Shown here: positions 24,094-32,570 of the stretch, piece after piece
How the letters are laid out: each line of letters opens with the position of its first letter
Numbering within the stretch: position 1 is the stretch's first letter
Assembly: GCF_014932895.1 (NCBI RefSeq)
Contig: NZ_JACYOF010000005.1
Span: 248,001-312,000, forward strand
Source of the DNA: Bacillus thuringiensis
GTDB lineage: Bacteria; Bacillota; Bacilli; Bacillales; Bacillaceae_G
Length of the DNA: 64,000 nt
Reading direction: 5' to 3'
Notes under the pieces: generated by a model
What the model was told of the DNA's origin: nothing
What the model saw: the letters and a program-made list of their open reading frames with translations, nothing else
Databases searched by the model: none
Position numbers and translations under genes: made by a program

Positions 24094-25527
24094 TTATACA
24101 GCTTGTTTCTTTTCTTCTACATCCTGTCCATCCCAACACTCCGTATTCTTTAAGTTAGGGATAGAACTTGCAACGAAAACAGGATCTTTGCCTTGTTTCT
24201 TTTGCTTAATATAGTCTACTAATGCCGCGTAGGCGAACTTGCTAAGGAATGAGATGGCAATTAAGTTTGTGAATACCATTAGTCCCATGAATAAATCAGC
24301 TAAACTCCAAACTGTTTGAAGGGCAGCGATTGATCCGAAGAACACCATTCCGACAACTGCAACGCGATAAATCATTAACCATGTTTTGCTTTCTTTAATG
24401 AATGCGATATTTGTTTCACCATAATAGTAGTTTCCTAGTAAAGAACTGAAAGCAAATAGGAAAATAATAATCGCTAAGAAAGTGCTTGCCCACGGTCCAA
24501 TTTGTGAACTTAATGCTTGTTGTGTTAATTCAATTCCTTCTAAATTTGATCCTTTATAAAGTCCAGAACATAATACGATAAATGCTGTTGATGTACATAC
24601 TAAGAATGTATCTACGAAAACACCTAATGCTTGAACAAGTCCTTGTTTTGCAGGGTGAGATACATCTGATGTTGCAGCTGCATTTGGCGAGCTACCCATA
24701 CCGGCTTCTGTCGCGAATAAACCGCGCTGGATTCCGTACTTGATTGCTGCTCCAATGCCACCGGCGATGGCTTGATCTAAACCGAATGCACCGTTAAATA
24801 TTTCTAGAAAAATACTCGGTAACATATTGAAGTTTTTAATAACAACAAAAACAGCCACGCCGATATAAACGATTGCCATTGGAGGAACAATCATTTCTGT
24901 AATACGTGAAATGCTTTTAATCCCGCCAAAAATAATAACTGCAACTAATAAAGCTAATAGAGCTCCTACGATAGTTCGCTCTAGTCCAAATGCGTTTTCA
25001 AACGCTATTGTTACTGTATTTGCTTGAACTGAATTGAAAATTAATCCGTATGCAACTGTAATGAGAAGTGAAAACCAAACGCCCATCCATCGTTTGTTTA
25101 ACCCTTTTTCCATATAGTAAGCAGGGCCACCACGGAAACCACGACCATCTTTTACTTTATAAATTTGCGCGAGCGTACATTCTACAAAACTAGTAGCTGC
25201 TCCGAGAATAGCGATAAACCACATCCAAAATACTGCGCCGGGCCCACCCATTGAAATTGCTAGCGCTACACCAGCTAAGTTACCGATACCGATACGAGCT
25301 GCTGCACTTAAGCAAAATGCTTGGAACGGTGAGATGCTATCTTTTTTCTTTTCTTTTCGATTGAATCCTTGACTAATTAAACTGACCATCTCACCGAAAT
25401 GAGTAATTTGGACAAATTTCAATTTGAAAGAGAAATAAAGACCGAAGCCGATTAACATTGCAATAAGAATATATGACCATAAAATATTATTCGTTACCTC
25501 AAGGAATCTGCTAAAGATATCAACCAT
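24094..25527 (-). CDS. Sodium:amino acid symporter, AGCS family (second copy)
   Basis: A 477-residue AGCS transporter, paralogue of the gene at 16715 with the same motifs (MGGPGAVFWMW, GFRGGPAYYMEKGL, GLFATEAGMGSSPNAAATS). It probably imports alanine, glycine or glutamine with sodium. Its upstream region shows no perfect GlnR/TnrA box, so its regulation differs from the first copy. ATG at 25527 lies eight bases from AGGAAG; the in-frame GTG at 25536 overlaps that site. The two copies form an inverted pair about 6 kb apart and could support inversion of the nupC-ferritin-dps interval. Confidence 0.9.
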   Translation of the reverse strand: MVDIFSRFLEVTNNILWSYILIAMLIGFGLYFSFKLKFVQITHFGEMVSLISQGFNRKEKKKDSISPFQAFCLSAAARIGIGNLAGVALAISMGGPGAVFWMWFIAILGAATSFVECTLAQIYKVKDGRGFRGGPAYYMEKGLNKRWMGVWFSLLITVAYGLIFNSVQANTVTIAFENAFGLERTIVGALLALLVAVIIFGGIKSISRITEMIVPPMAIVYIGVAVFVVIKNFNMLPSIFLEIFNGAFGLDQAIAGGIGAAIKYGIQRGLFATEAGMGSSPNAAATSDVSHPAKQGLVQALGVFVDTFLVCTSTAFIVLCSGLYKGSNLEGIELTQQALSSQIGPWASTFLAIIIFLFAFSSLLGNYYYGETNIAFIKESKTWLMIYRVAVVGMVFFGSIAALQTVWSLADLFMGLMVFTNLIAISFLSKFAYAALVDYIKQKKQGKDPVFVASSIPNLKNTECWDGQDVEEKKQAV

Positions 25528-25662
25528 ATAATACACTTCCTTTTTTTCATAATAAGAAAATTATATGCAAAAAATATACCAGAATCAATTTTTCTAAAAA
25601 ATCATGTTACTTAAATGCTTTTTATGTTATGATTAAGTTACATCGTAATATTTTTAGAATTA

Positions 25663-25689
25663 TTTACATTTTAAAAAACTAAATGTAAA
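25663..25689. promoter_or_regulatory. 9-bp inverted repeat upstream of the small gene at 25709
   Basis: TTTACATTT and AAATGTAAA separated by nine bases, 20 bp before the start codon. Possible operator; no T-run, so not a terminator. Confidence 0.45.
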
Positions 25690-25708
25690 TCGAGAAAGAG
25701 GGGATAAT

Positions 25709-25882
25709 TTGAAAGAAGAAACTTTATTAAAAGTAAGCCTTGAGAGTCTAAAGATGAGAAGTAATATATTTTTTATCATTACATCTTCAAGTATTTTTCT
25801 AGGAGCCACTTATTATTACAATAAAAGATTTCCAAATCACAGGTATCCTGAATGGTTAGAATTTCTAAAATTGATTGGATGA
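25709..25882 (+). CDS. Small single-pass membrane protein, first gene before khtTU
   Basis: A 57-codon open frame with TTG start four bases after AGAGGGGA. The product has a charged N-terminus (KEETLLKVSLESLKMRSN), one hydrophobic helix (IFFIITSSSIFLGATYYY) and a basic, aromatic C-terminus. It lies 55 bp upstream of khtT on the same strand. B. subtilis khtTU is preceded by khtS, but this product is too short and different to be called KhtS. Translation is plausible but unproven. Confidence 0.55.
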   Translation: MKEETLLKVSLESLKMRSNIFFIITSSSIFLGATYYYNKRFPNHRYPEWLEFLKLIG

Positions 25883-25937
25883 ATAAAAGACGGAAAAACA
25901 GAAAATTCAAATAAAAATTGTTGTGGAGGAGCTAAAT

Positions 25938-26435
25938 ATGAATATTAGAGAAAGTGAACTTCCGGGTATTGGGTATAAGTTTCAAATTGTTACGAAAGGT
26001 AACGAAAAGATGGTGATTGTCATTCATGATGATGGTCGTAGAGAAATGTATCATTTTGATTCAGAACACGAAGAAAGTATTTCAAGTATTTCACTGCGTG
26101 ACTCAGAGGCAAGACAAATTGCAGCGATATTAGGCGGAATGGTGTATAAACCTCGAGCATTAGAAAATGTTGAGATGGTTTTTGAAGGTTTAGCAATTGA
26201 GTGGTTTAAAGTGGAGAATACAGCTCCGGCAATTGGAAAAACAATTGGTGATCTTGAAATAAGAAAAACGTACAGCGTCACTGTAATAGCTGTTATGAAA
26301 AAGAATATGAAAAAGCTATTTAATCCGGGTCCAGAAACTGTAATCGAAGAAGGCGATATGCTTGTAGTTTCTGGTGAAAGAGAAGAAATTAAAAAGATTA
26401 TTAATGAATTACTTTCGAATAGGGGGACTGACTAG
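25938..26435 (+). CDS. khtT: KhtT, regulatory TrkA-C subunit of a K+/H+ antiporter
   Basis: A 165-residue cytoplasmic protein. The N-terminal half is the KhtT-specific domain (RESELPGIGYKFQIVTKGNEKMVIVIHDDGRREMYHF), the C-terminal half (about residues 80-160) is a TrkA-C/RCK-C domain with KTIGDLEIRKTYSVTVIAVM and GDMLVVSGEREEI. In B. subtilis KhtT gates KhtU in response to c-di-AMP and pH. ATG at 25938 follows GGAGGA at good spacing; the GTG at 25923 overlaps it. Its stop codon abuts the ATG of khtU, so the two are coupled. Confidence 0.93.
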   Translation: MNIRESELPGIGYKFQIVTKGNEKMVIVIHDDGRREMYHFDSEHEESISSISLRDSEARQIAAILGGMVYKPRALENVEMVFEGLAIEWFKVENTAPAIGKTIGDLEIRKTYSVTVIAVMKKNMKKLFNPGPETVIEEGDMLVVSGEREEIKKIINELLSNRGTD

Positions 26436-27635
26436 ATGGATACTTTAATTTTTGAAGTTGGTACAGCGTTAATATTAGTTGCAATTGCAGCGGTGATTGC
26501 TGGAAAGTTTAAATTCTCAGTAATTCCTTTTCTAATTGTGCTCGGAATGTTAGTAGGGCCGCACGCACCGACAATAGGTGTTATCGATCTCAAATTTATT
26601 GAAAGTGCAAGTGTGATTTCCTTCCTTGGAAGGATTGGCGTTCTGTTCCTTCTTTTCTATTTAGGATTAGAATTTTCGATGAAAAAACTAATTAAATCTG
26701 GACGCTCTATTGCGATTGGTGGAACGATTTATATTTTAATTAACTTTTCGCTAGGATTATTATACGGATTTATAATGGGCTTCCCGTTACTTGAAATCTT
26801 AATTATTGCGGGTATTATTACGATTTCTTCTAGTGCTATCGTTGCAAAAGTATTAGTGGATTTAAGAAGAACTGGTAATAATGAAACCGAATTAATTTTA
26901 GGAATTATTATGTTTGAAGATATATTCCTTGCTGTATATTTATCAGTCGTTTCTGGTTTAGTACTTGGGGATCACGCTTCCTTCTTAGGTGCTCTCACTT
27001 CAATCGGAATTGCTTTAGGATATATGCTTCTATTCTTTGTAGTAGCAAGAAAGGCCACTCCGTTATTAAATAAATTGTTGAATATTAGTTCAGATGAAAT
27101 CTTTATTATTGTAGTATTTGCTTCGCTATTCTTCATTGCTGGTTTTTCAGAGACAATTCACGTTGCAGAAGCAATCGGAGCACTTCTTTTAGGTTTAGTT
27201 TTCTCTGAGACCGAGCATAGTGACCGAATTGAACATCTTGTTGTTCCATTTAGAGACTTTTTCGGAGCTATTTTCTTCTTCAGTTTCGGATTAAGTATAG
27301 ATCCGTTCTCATTAGGCGGAGCGATATGGTTAACGTTAGGTGCTGTACTTCTTACAATCATCGGAAACTTTGTAGCGGGGATGATTGCAGGACGACAAGC
27401 TGGATTATCTCATAAAGCGTCAACAAATATTGGATTAACAATCGTTTCAAGGGGAGAATTCTCCATCATTATGGCCAATATAGGCATCGCCGGTGGTTTA
27501 ATGTCAGTATTGAAACCATTTTCAGCACTATACGTGCTTATACTATCCATTTTAGGTCCACTTCTTACAAAAGAATCTAATAATATATATAAATTCTTGA
27601 ATAAGGTCTTTAAGTGGAATACAAAGAAGGGCTAA
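26436..27635 (+). CDS. khtU: KhtU, K+/H+ antiporter (CPA2 family)
   Basis: A 399-residue CPA2 antiporter with about 12-13 helices that exports potassium in exchange for protons. Family elements: GMLVGPHAPTIG near residue 36, LLFYLGLEFSMKKL near 73, GIITISSSAIVAKVLVDL (the discontinuous helix region) and FFFSFGLSIDP. It has no C-terminal Rossmann or TrkA-C domain of its own, consistent with dependence on KhtT. It starts immediately after the khtT stop with AGGGGGA upstream. Confidence 0.93.
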   Translation: MDTLIFEVGTALILVAIAAVIAGKFKFSVIPFLIVLGMLVGPHAPTIGVIDLKFIESASVISFLGRIGVLFLLFYLGLEFSMKKLIKSGRSIAIGGTIYILINFSLGLLYGFIMGFPLLEILIIAGIITISSSAIVAKVLVDLRRTGNNETELILGIIMFEDIFLAVYLSVVSGLVLGDHASFLGALTSIGIALGYMLLFFVVARKATPLLNKLLNISSDEIFIIVVFASLFFIAGFSETIHVAEAIGALLLGLVFSETEHSDRIEHLVVPFRDFFGAIFFFSFGLSIDPFSLGGAIWLTLGAVLLTIIGNFVAGMIAGRQAGLSHKASTNIGLTIVSRGEFSIIMANIGIAGGLMSVLKPFSALYVLILSILGPLLTKESNNIYKFLNKVFKWNTKKG

Positions 27636-27641
27636 ATTGTA

Positions 27642-27685
27642 AAAAATAAAAGTACACGATACTTACTGCTTGTACTTTTATTTTT
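27642..27685 (+). terminator. Terminator of the khtTU operon
   Basis: AAAAATAAAAGTAC / GTACTTTTATTTTT, 16-base loop. Confidence 0.85.
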
Positions 27686-27715
27686 GGCAATGAAAACAGT
27701 AAAGAGAGGTAAATG

Positions 27716-28309
27716 ATGTTAGGAGAGTTGATTCATTCAGTTTTAGTTTTTTTAGAAGGACTTGGTTATTGGGGAATTATGCTTGGATTAATGCTAGAGG
27801 TTATTCCAAGTGAGATCGTATTGTCTTATGCAGGCTATTTAGTATCAACAGGAAGCATTACATTTTGGGGTGCTGTTGCGTTTGGTACAATTGGCGGTGT
27901 AATTGCACAACTATTTATTTATTGGATCGGTCGATATGGAGGAAGACCTGTTCTTGAGCGATATGGAAAATATATTTTGATTCAGAAGAAACATATTGAT
28001 TATGCGGAAGCTTGGTTTAATCGATACGGAACAGGTGTTATCTTTACAGCACGTTTTATCCCTATTGTGCGTCATGCTATTTCCATACCAGCGGGTATTG
28101 CAAAAATGTCACATGCTAAGTTTATTACGCTAACTACACTAGCTGTTATTCCATGGTCAATTGTGTTTGTATATTTAGGCTTTAAATTAGGAACAGAGTG
28201 GGAAAGTATTAATAAAGTAGCTGGGCCATATGTGAAATATTTTGCACTTGCTGCTATTGTTTGCGCGCTTGGTTATTTTGCAATAAAAAAAATGATGAAA
28301 AAAAAGTGA
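27716..28309 (+). CDS. DedA family membrane protein (first of two)
   Basis: A 197-residue DedA/VTT-domain protein. Seen: LEVIPSEIVLSYAGYL (the re-entrant E-x-x-P region), the GGVIAQLFIYWIGRYGGR segment, and FTARFIPIVRHAISIPAGIAKM, the conserved F/R-x-x-P-x-x-R motif. DedA proteins act as lipid scramblases or flippases, for example of undecaprenyl phosphate or phosphatidylethanolamine, and support membrane energetics. ATG at 27716 has the better spacing to GAGAGG than the preceding in-frame ATG at 27713. Standalone gene with its own terminator. Confidence 0.92.
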   Translation: MLGELIHSVLVFLEGLGYWGIMLGLMLEVIPSEIVLSYAGYLVSTGSITFWGAVAFGTIGGVIAQLFIYWIGRYGGRPVLERYGKYILIQKKHIDYAEAWFNRYGTGVIFTARFIPIVRHAISIPAGIAKMSHAKFITLTTLAVIPWSIVFVYLGFKLGTEWESINKVAGPYVKYFALAAIVCALGYFAIKKMMKKK

Positions 28310-28315
28310 TTATGG

Positions 28316-28348
28316 AAAAGGAATCTATGCCGACATAGATTCTTTTTT
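28316..28348 (+). terminator. Terminator of dedA
   Basis: GAATCTATG / CATAGATTC with a four-base loop and TTTTTT. Confidence 0.93.
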
Positions 28349-28445
28349 ATTGTCATTTTTTAAAGGGTAAAAGAGTATGTTTAATATTTACCATATTGTG
28401 GCATATATATAGGAAAAGAGGGCTTGGAAAGGGGAATAAAAAGAA

Positions 28446-28880
28446 ATGGAACTCCAGTTTCAAAATGTATATCAACAGGTGGAGAATTGGTATGTGTTGG
28501 ATTCGGAGCTTCCTTGGGATGTCAAAAAGTTGAGAGAGGATTTGTTTTCTCTTATTGAAGTATGTAAAACGACAGTTATTTTTTGTGATACGTGTGATGC
28601 AAACAATGTACTTCTTTCATTAGGGGAAGAAGAAGAAGAGTTTCTATTCCCAATAGGTGGTTTTTATCATAAAGAAAAACAATTAATTTTCATTTGTATG
28701 TGGGAAGAGTATGAGCAAGTGCTCAAAACACTTTTGCATGAATTTCGCCATGCGATGCAGCATAAGAGAGAAGTATTGTATGTGGGAAGTGAAGCGTACG
28801 AAGAGAGATGGATTGAGAAGGATGCGAGGAAGTTCGCAGAGAGGAAATTGGATGAATATAAAAATAGAAAATTGATGTAA
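28446..28880 (+). CDS. Small zincin-like protein with HExxH motif (DUF3920-like)
   Basis: A 144-residue soluble protein with HEFRHAMQ at about 98-105, a HExxH zinc-binding motif, and downstream EERWIEKDARKFAERKL, where an acidic residue and the following D-A-R-x-F-A helix resemble the third-ligand helix of ImmA/IrrE-type zincins. The N-terminal 90 residues are a beta-rich region containing four Cys. It lacks a signal peptide, so any proteolysis is cytoplasmic. I believe it matches the DUF3920 family of the B. cereus group, function unknown. ATG with AAAGGGGAATAAAAAGAA upstream. Confidence 0.7.
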   Translation: MELQFQNVYQQVENWYVLDSELPWDVKKLREDLFSLIEVCKTTVIFCDTCDANNVLLSLGEEEEEFLFPIGGFYHKEKQLIFICMWEEYEQVLKTLLHEFRHAMQHKREVLYVGSEAYEERWIEKDARKFAERKLDEYKNRKLM

Positions 28881-28909
28881 AGCATAGTGGAGAAATAGCG
28901 CTGTGCTTT
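28879..28909 (+). terminator. Probable weak terminator of the zincin gene
   Basis: AAAGCATAG / CTGTGCTTT stem with a 13-base loop and a short CTCT tail. Confidence 0.5.
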
Positions 28910-28935
28910 CTCTATTGCTTACTATAAATAAGTGG

Positions 28936-28964
28936 TTGACTTTTATAAAGTTTAGTCCTAAACT
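28936..28964 (+). promoter_or_regulatory. Promoter and MarR-type operator of the marR-pirin operon
   Basis: TTGACT (28936-28941) and TAAACT (28959-28964) are 17 bp apart. The perfect dyad AGTTTAG-TC-CTAAACT (28949-28964) spans the spacer and -10, an obvious target for autorepression by the MarR protein. Confidence 0.8.
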
Positions 28965-28992
28965 AATGATATAAAGCGAGCGAGGTGATGAA

Positions 28993-29403
28993 ATGAAAAC
29001 AGAAGATAGACTAGGGCTACTATTATGGTTTCGTTTATCACGTTTTTATAACAAGAGTATTCGTGAGACGAATCAGCATTTGAAAAAATGGAATGTATCT
29101 GCCGCTCAGTTTGATGTGCTAGCTCAAGTCGGAGGACATGATCGTTTAACGCAGCAAGAGCTTGGAAAGAAGCTATTTGTTACGAAAGGAAATGTTACTC
29201 AGCTTTTAAATAAAATGGAGCAGCTGGAGTGGATTCATCGTGAACAAGAAGGTACTACGAAATATATTTCGTTAACAGAAAAGGGAAGAGCTTTATACGA
29301 GGAAATCGTCCCACCTCAGGAAACGTTCCAAGCGGAGCAGTTTCATAATTTAAATATAGAAGAACAAAAGCAATTATTAAAATTACTAAAAAAATTACAG
29401 TAA
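28993..29403 (+). CDS. MarR family transcriptional regulator
   Basis: A 136-residue winged-helix dimer of the MarR family. Seen: LTQQELGKKLFVTKGNVTQLLNKMEQ (helix-turn-helix, about residues 54-79) and the wing WIHREQEGTTKYISLTEKG. No Cys residue is present, so a thiol redox switch is unlikely; a phenolic or flavonoid ligand would be more usual. First gene of a two-gene unit with a pirin, preceded by a palindrome overlapping its promoter. The pairing suggests that the pirin acts on the inducer. ATG after GCGAGGTGATGAA. Confidence 0.93.
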   Translation: MKTEDRLGLLLWFRLSRFYNKSIRETNQHLKKWNVSAAQFDVLAQVGGHDRLTQQELGKKLFVTKGNVTQLLNKMEQLEWIHREQEGTTKYISLTEKGRALYEEIVPPQETFQAEQFHNLNIEEQKQLLKLLKKLQ

Positions 29404-29454
29404 GAAAAAAATTTAAAATAAATCTTGAATTCGAGATAGTATGAGGTGAAGGAT

Positions 29455-30153
29455 ATGTTTAGAAAAGTTGATCATAAAAATATGGGAAGAGCAAATCACG
29501 GCTGGTTAAATACACATTTTCATTTTTCCTTTGCTAATTATTACAATCCAAATAACATGAACTTTGGAGCGTTACGTGTTATTAACGATGACTTAGTAGC
29601 GGCACAAACTGGGTTTGATATGCATCCACACCGCGACATGGAAATCATTTCTTACGTTGTAGATGGTGCATTAACACATGAGGATAGCATGGGGAACCGC
29701 GGAACAATTGAGCGTGGACATGTTCAATATATGAGTGCTGGTACGGGTGTATTTCATAGTGAACATAATTTAGGAAATGAAACACTGCGTTTATTACAAA
29801 TCTGGATTTTACCAGATCGTGCGGATCATAAACCAAACTATGGTGAGTTTAAATTTGATTGGAGCAAGCGTGAAAACGAATGGTTCCACATGGTATCTTC
29901 AGTGGAAGGTGATGCGCCAATTCAAATTCACCAAGATGCGAATTTATATTCTTTATCGTTAGAAGCTGGAAAAGAAATTCATTTTCCTGTGAAAGAAGGC
30001 CGTCAATTGTACCTTGTACAAATTGAAGGAAGTAGTGTGATAAATGGTGAAACACTTGTTATGCGTGATGCGGCAGAAGCGGTAGAAGAAGATATTCATA
30101 TTCAAGCGAAAGAGCAATCACACTATGTAGTAATTGAATTGAAAAAACAATAA
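29455..30153 (+). CDS. Pirin family protein (putative quercetin 2,3-dioxygenase)
   Basis: A 232-residue bicupin. The single metal centre in the N-terminal cupin is intact: His57 and His59 (DMHPHRDME), His101 and Glu103 (FHSEHN). Bacterial pirins of this length, such as YhaK and YhhW, can have flavonol dioxygenase activity. ATG at 29455 is preceded by GAGGTGAAGG; the in-frame GTG at 29446 lies within that site. It follows the MarR gene by about 50 bp. A substrate-regulator circuit for an aromatic compound is inferred, not shown. Confidence 0.92.
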   Translation: MFRKVDHKNMGRANHGWLNTHFHFSFANYYNPNNMNFGALRVINDDLVAAQTGFDMHPHRDMEIISYVVDGALTHEDSMGNRGTIERGHVQYMSAGTGVFHSEHNLGNETLRLLQIWILPDRADHKPNYGEFKFDWSKRENEWFHMVSSVEGDAPIQIHQDANLYSLSLEAGKEIHFPVKEGRQLYLVQIEGSSVINGETLVMRDAAEAVEEDIHIQAKEQSHYVVIELKKQ

Positions 30154-30162
30154 CATGTTTAT

Positions 30163-30197
30163 GAAAAGAGGGCATCGAATAGGATGCCCTCTTTTTG
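30163..30197 (+). terminator. Terminator of the marR-pirin operon
   Basis: AAAAGAGGGCATC / GATGCCCTCTTTT, short AATA-type loop. Confidence 0.94.
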
Positions 30198-30308
30198 AAT
30201 TGGAATTATCTGAAAAATGTTTCTCAAATTTTTGATAGAGGTATCGGATTAAAAAATAAGAATTGTATAAAAGTGTCAAAAATCTTTATGGGAATGGGGA
30301 ATGTTATA

Positions 30309-31958
30309 GTGAAAAAGCAAGTCATTTCATCAGCACTAGCGTTAACTGTTATCGCAGGGGGATTTGGAGCATTTGGAGCAACGACAACGAAAGCGGAAGA
30401 GCAAAAAATTCAATATCATCAAGAATTTAAAACACCTGCATACATAGGTGAAGAATGGAAAGCGCCGGAAGGACTAGATAAAAAAGAGACGGTCTTTCAA
30501 TATTTAGAGAGTAAGAAAGATATGTTTAAATTAGCAGGAAATATTGAAAAACATTTTAATGTTGTTGGGGAAGAAAAAGACGCTGAATCTGGTACGACAC
30601 ATGTGAAGCTAGTTGAGAAACATAATAACATTCCTGTGTACGGTTCAGATCAAACTGTTACGCTTGATAAAGAAAATAATGTAAAAGCATTTTTCGGACA
30701 AGTTATTCCGAATTTAGATGATAAAAATATTCCAGCGGCAGCAAGTATTACTGATGAGCAAGCAGAAAAGATTGCAAAGGCTGATATTGAGAAAGAAATT
30801 GGTAAAGTAAATAATTATGACGGTGTGAAAAAAGATTTATTTGTGTATGAAAAGGATGGAAAGTACTATCTTGCATATCTTGTTAAAGCGTCAGTTTCAA
30901 AACCGGCTCCAGGATATTGGCATTACTTTGTTGATGCGACAAATGGAAATATTATTGAGAAATATAATGCTGTAGATCAAATTACTGGATTTGGTTATGG
31001 CGTATTAGGCGGTAGACAGTCATTTGAAATCGCTCAAGATACGAAAACAGGAGTGTTCAACTTATTTGATGGTAAACGAGGCCAAGGTATCCATACATTT
31101 GATGCAGAGAATATGGACGAAAACTGGTTTAATTTATTCTCCCAATGGCTTGGATATACAGGAGAAGAAGTTGAAAGTAAATCTAAGTTCTTCGAAGATA
31201 AAGCGGCAGTTGATGCGCATGTGAACGCAGGAAAAGTATACGATTACTATAAAAAGACATTTAATCGTAATTCCTTCGATGATAAAGGTGCAAAACTTAT
31301 TTCTACTGTTCACGTAGGTACAGCATGGAATAATGCGGCTTGGAACGGTGTGCAAATGATGTATGGCGATGGTGATGGAAAGACATTTATTCCATTATCA
31401 GCTGGCCTAGACGTTATTGGCCATGAGTTAACGCATGCTGTCACTGAACATACAGCAAACCTTGTTTACAAAAATGAGTCAGGTGCATTAAACGAGTCAT
31501 TATCCGATATTATGGGTGTCATGGTTGAGAAGAAGAGCTGGGATTTAGGTGCGGACATTTATACACCTGATAAACCTGGTGATGCGCTTCGTTCTCTAAA
31601 AGATCCAGCATCTATTCCGAATCCATTAAAACCAGGTGAAGGTTACCCAGATCATTACAGTAAACGTTATACTGGAACAGCTGATAATGGCGGCGTTCAC
31701 ATTAACAGTAGTATCAACAATAAAGCTGCATACTTAGTATCTGACGGCGGAGAGCATTACGGTGTGAAAGTAACTGGAGTAGGCCGTGAAGCGACAGAAA
31801 AAATTTACTACCGTGCTCTTACGAAATATTTAACTGCAAACTCTGACTTTAAAATGATGCGTCAAGCAGCAATTCAGTCAGCAGAAGATTTATATGGTAA
31901 AAACTCTAAAGCTGTACAAGCTGTAACGAAAGCTTATGATGCAGTAGGTGTAAAATAA
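30309..31958 (+). CDS. nprB: Secreted neutral metalloprotease (bacillolysin, M4 family)
   Basis: A 549-residue prepro-protease of the thermolysin family. Residues 1-29 are a signal peptide, about 30-225 the FTP/PepSY propeptide (KLVEKHNNIPVYGSDQTV, PAPGYWHYFVDATNGNIIEKYN), then the catalytic domain. Zinc and catalytic residues: HELTH at 372-376, Glu396 (GALNESLSD), and the downstream GGVHINSSINNKAAY with the catalytic His. GTG at 30309 is chosen because it begins the signal peptide; GGGGA is nine bases upstream. The frame is open back to 30195 but that part overlaps the upstream terminator. No PlcR box was found upstream. The symbol is tentative. Confidence 0.93.
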   Translation: MKKQVISSALALTVIAGGFGAFGATTTKAEEQKIQYHQEFKTPAYIGEEWKAPEGLDKKETVFQYLESKKDMFKLAGNIEKHFNVVGEEKDAESGTTHVKLVEKHNNIPVYGSDQTVTLDKENNVKAFFGQVIPNLDDKNIPAAASITDEQAEKIAKADIEKEIGKVNNYDGVKKDLFVYEKDGKYYLAYLVKASVSKPAPGYWHYFVDATNGNIIEKYNAVDQITGFGYGVLGGRQSFEIAQDTKTGVFNLFDGKRGQGIHTFDAENMDENWFNLFSQWLGYTGEEVESKSKFFEDKAAVDAHVNAGKVYDYYKKTFNRNSFDDKGAKLISTVHVGTAWNNAAWNGVQMMYGDGDGKTFIPLSAGLDVIGHELTHAVTEHTANLVYKNESGALNESLSDIMGVMVEKKSWDLGADIYTPDKPGDALRSLKDPASIPNPLKPGEGYPDHYSKRYTGTADNGGVHINSSINNKAAYLVSDGGEHYGVKVTGVGREATEKIYYRALTKYLTANSDFKMMRQAAIQSAEDLYGKNSKAVQAVTKAYDAVGVK

Positions 31959-31965
31959 TAAGAGA

Positions 31966-31999
31966 AAAAGACCTGACTAGGCTGTCAGGTCTTTTCTTT
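31966..31999 (+). terminator. Terminator of the M4 protease
   Basis: AAAGACCTGAC / GTCAGGTCTTT with a six-base loop; its T-rich tail merges with the next bcr1 repeat. Confidence 0.93.
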
Positions 32000-32136
32000 A
32001 TCCCGCTATTTGCGGATCGTAAGACTCCCAGCTCAAAATTCGGCGAGAGATCAACTGCCCGTAAACGCCCGATTGGTGTGGGCTGATAATCAGTAGGAGA
32101 TGAACAAAACCTCCACTGATTAAAGTTTCACTTTAT
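31997..32136 (-). repeat. bcr1-type repeat, 140-bp copy
   Basis: From TTTATCCCGCTATTTGCGG to TTAAAGTTTCACTTTAT, with TTTAT at both ends. Its central arm is about 20 bp shorter than in the full copies. The right edge directly abuts the stop codon of the next gene. Confidence 0.88.
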
Positions 32137-32454
32137 TTAGTCGCGAATACCTAATGCGATTTTCGCCATACGTGACATGCGTTCTTTCGACCATGGTGGA
32201 TTCCAAACGACATTTACTTCTATTTCATTTACTTCAGGTACGTTCGTTGATAATACTTTTTTTACGTCTGATACGATTTGACCAGCCATTGGGCAACCGA
32301 TAGAAGTCATTGTCATCGTAATGACAGCATTATTGTTTTCATCCGTTGTAACGTCATAAACTAATCCAAGGTTGATAATATCAACACCTAGTTCAGGATC
32401 AATAACAGCTTCTAAGTTTGCATATAACTTTTCTTCAAATGCCTGTTGTGACAT
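32137..32454 (-). CDS. MIP18/DUF59 family iron-sulfur assembly factor (YitW/SufT-like)
   Basis: A 105-residue DUF59 protein. DPELGVDIINLGLVYDV (about 20-36) and TMTMTSIGCPMAGQIVSDV with the conserved Cys (about 49-67) are the hallmark segments, and NPPWSKERMSRMAK closes it. Such proteins help iron-sulfur cluster maturation. ATG at 32454 is five to nine bases after AGGGGGTG; the in-frame GTG at 32463 overlaps it. A bcr1 repeat replaces the region right after the stop codon. Confidence 0.92.
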   Translation of the reverse strand: MSQQAFEEKLYANLEAVIDPELGVDIINLGLVYDVTTDENNNAVITMTMTSIGCPMAGQIVSDVKKVLSTNVPEVNEIEVNVVWNPPWSKERMSRMAKIALGIRD

Positions 32455-32528
32455 GTGTAGCACCCCCTACATATTAATGATATCGATTCTCATTATAACG
32501 GATATATGTATAATGTGCAGGGAATGAG

Positions 32529-32570
32529 CTCAAAAAAATATTCCCCTTGGAAGAGGAATATTTTTTTGAG
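32529..32570 (-). terminator. Terminator of the chemoreceptor gene at 32571
   Basis: Long stem CTCAAAAAAATATTCC / GGAATATTTTTTTGAG with a 10-base loop adjacent to the stop codon. Confidence 0.9.

Noticed and set aside
30195-30308. N-terminal extension of the M4 protease
   Set aside because: The extra codons overlap the previous terminator and precede a clear signal peptide at GTG 30309.
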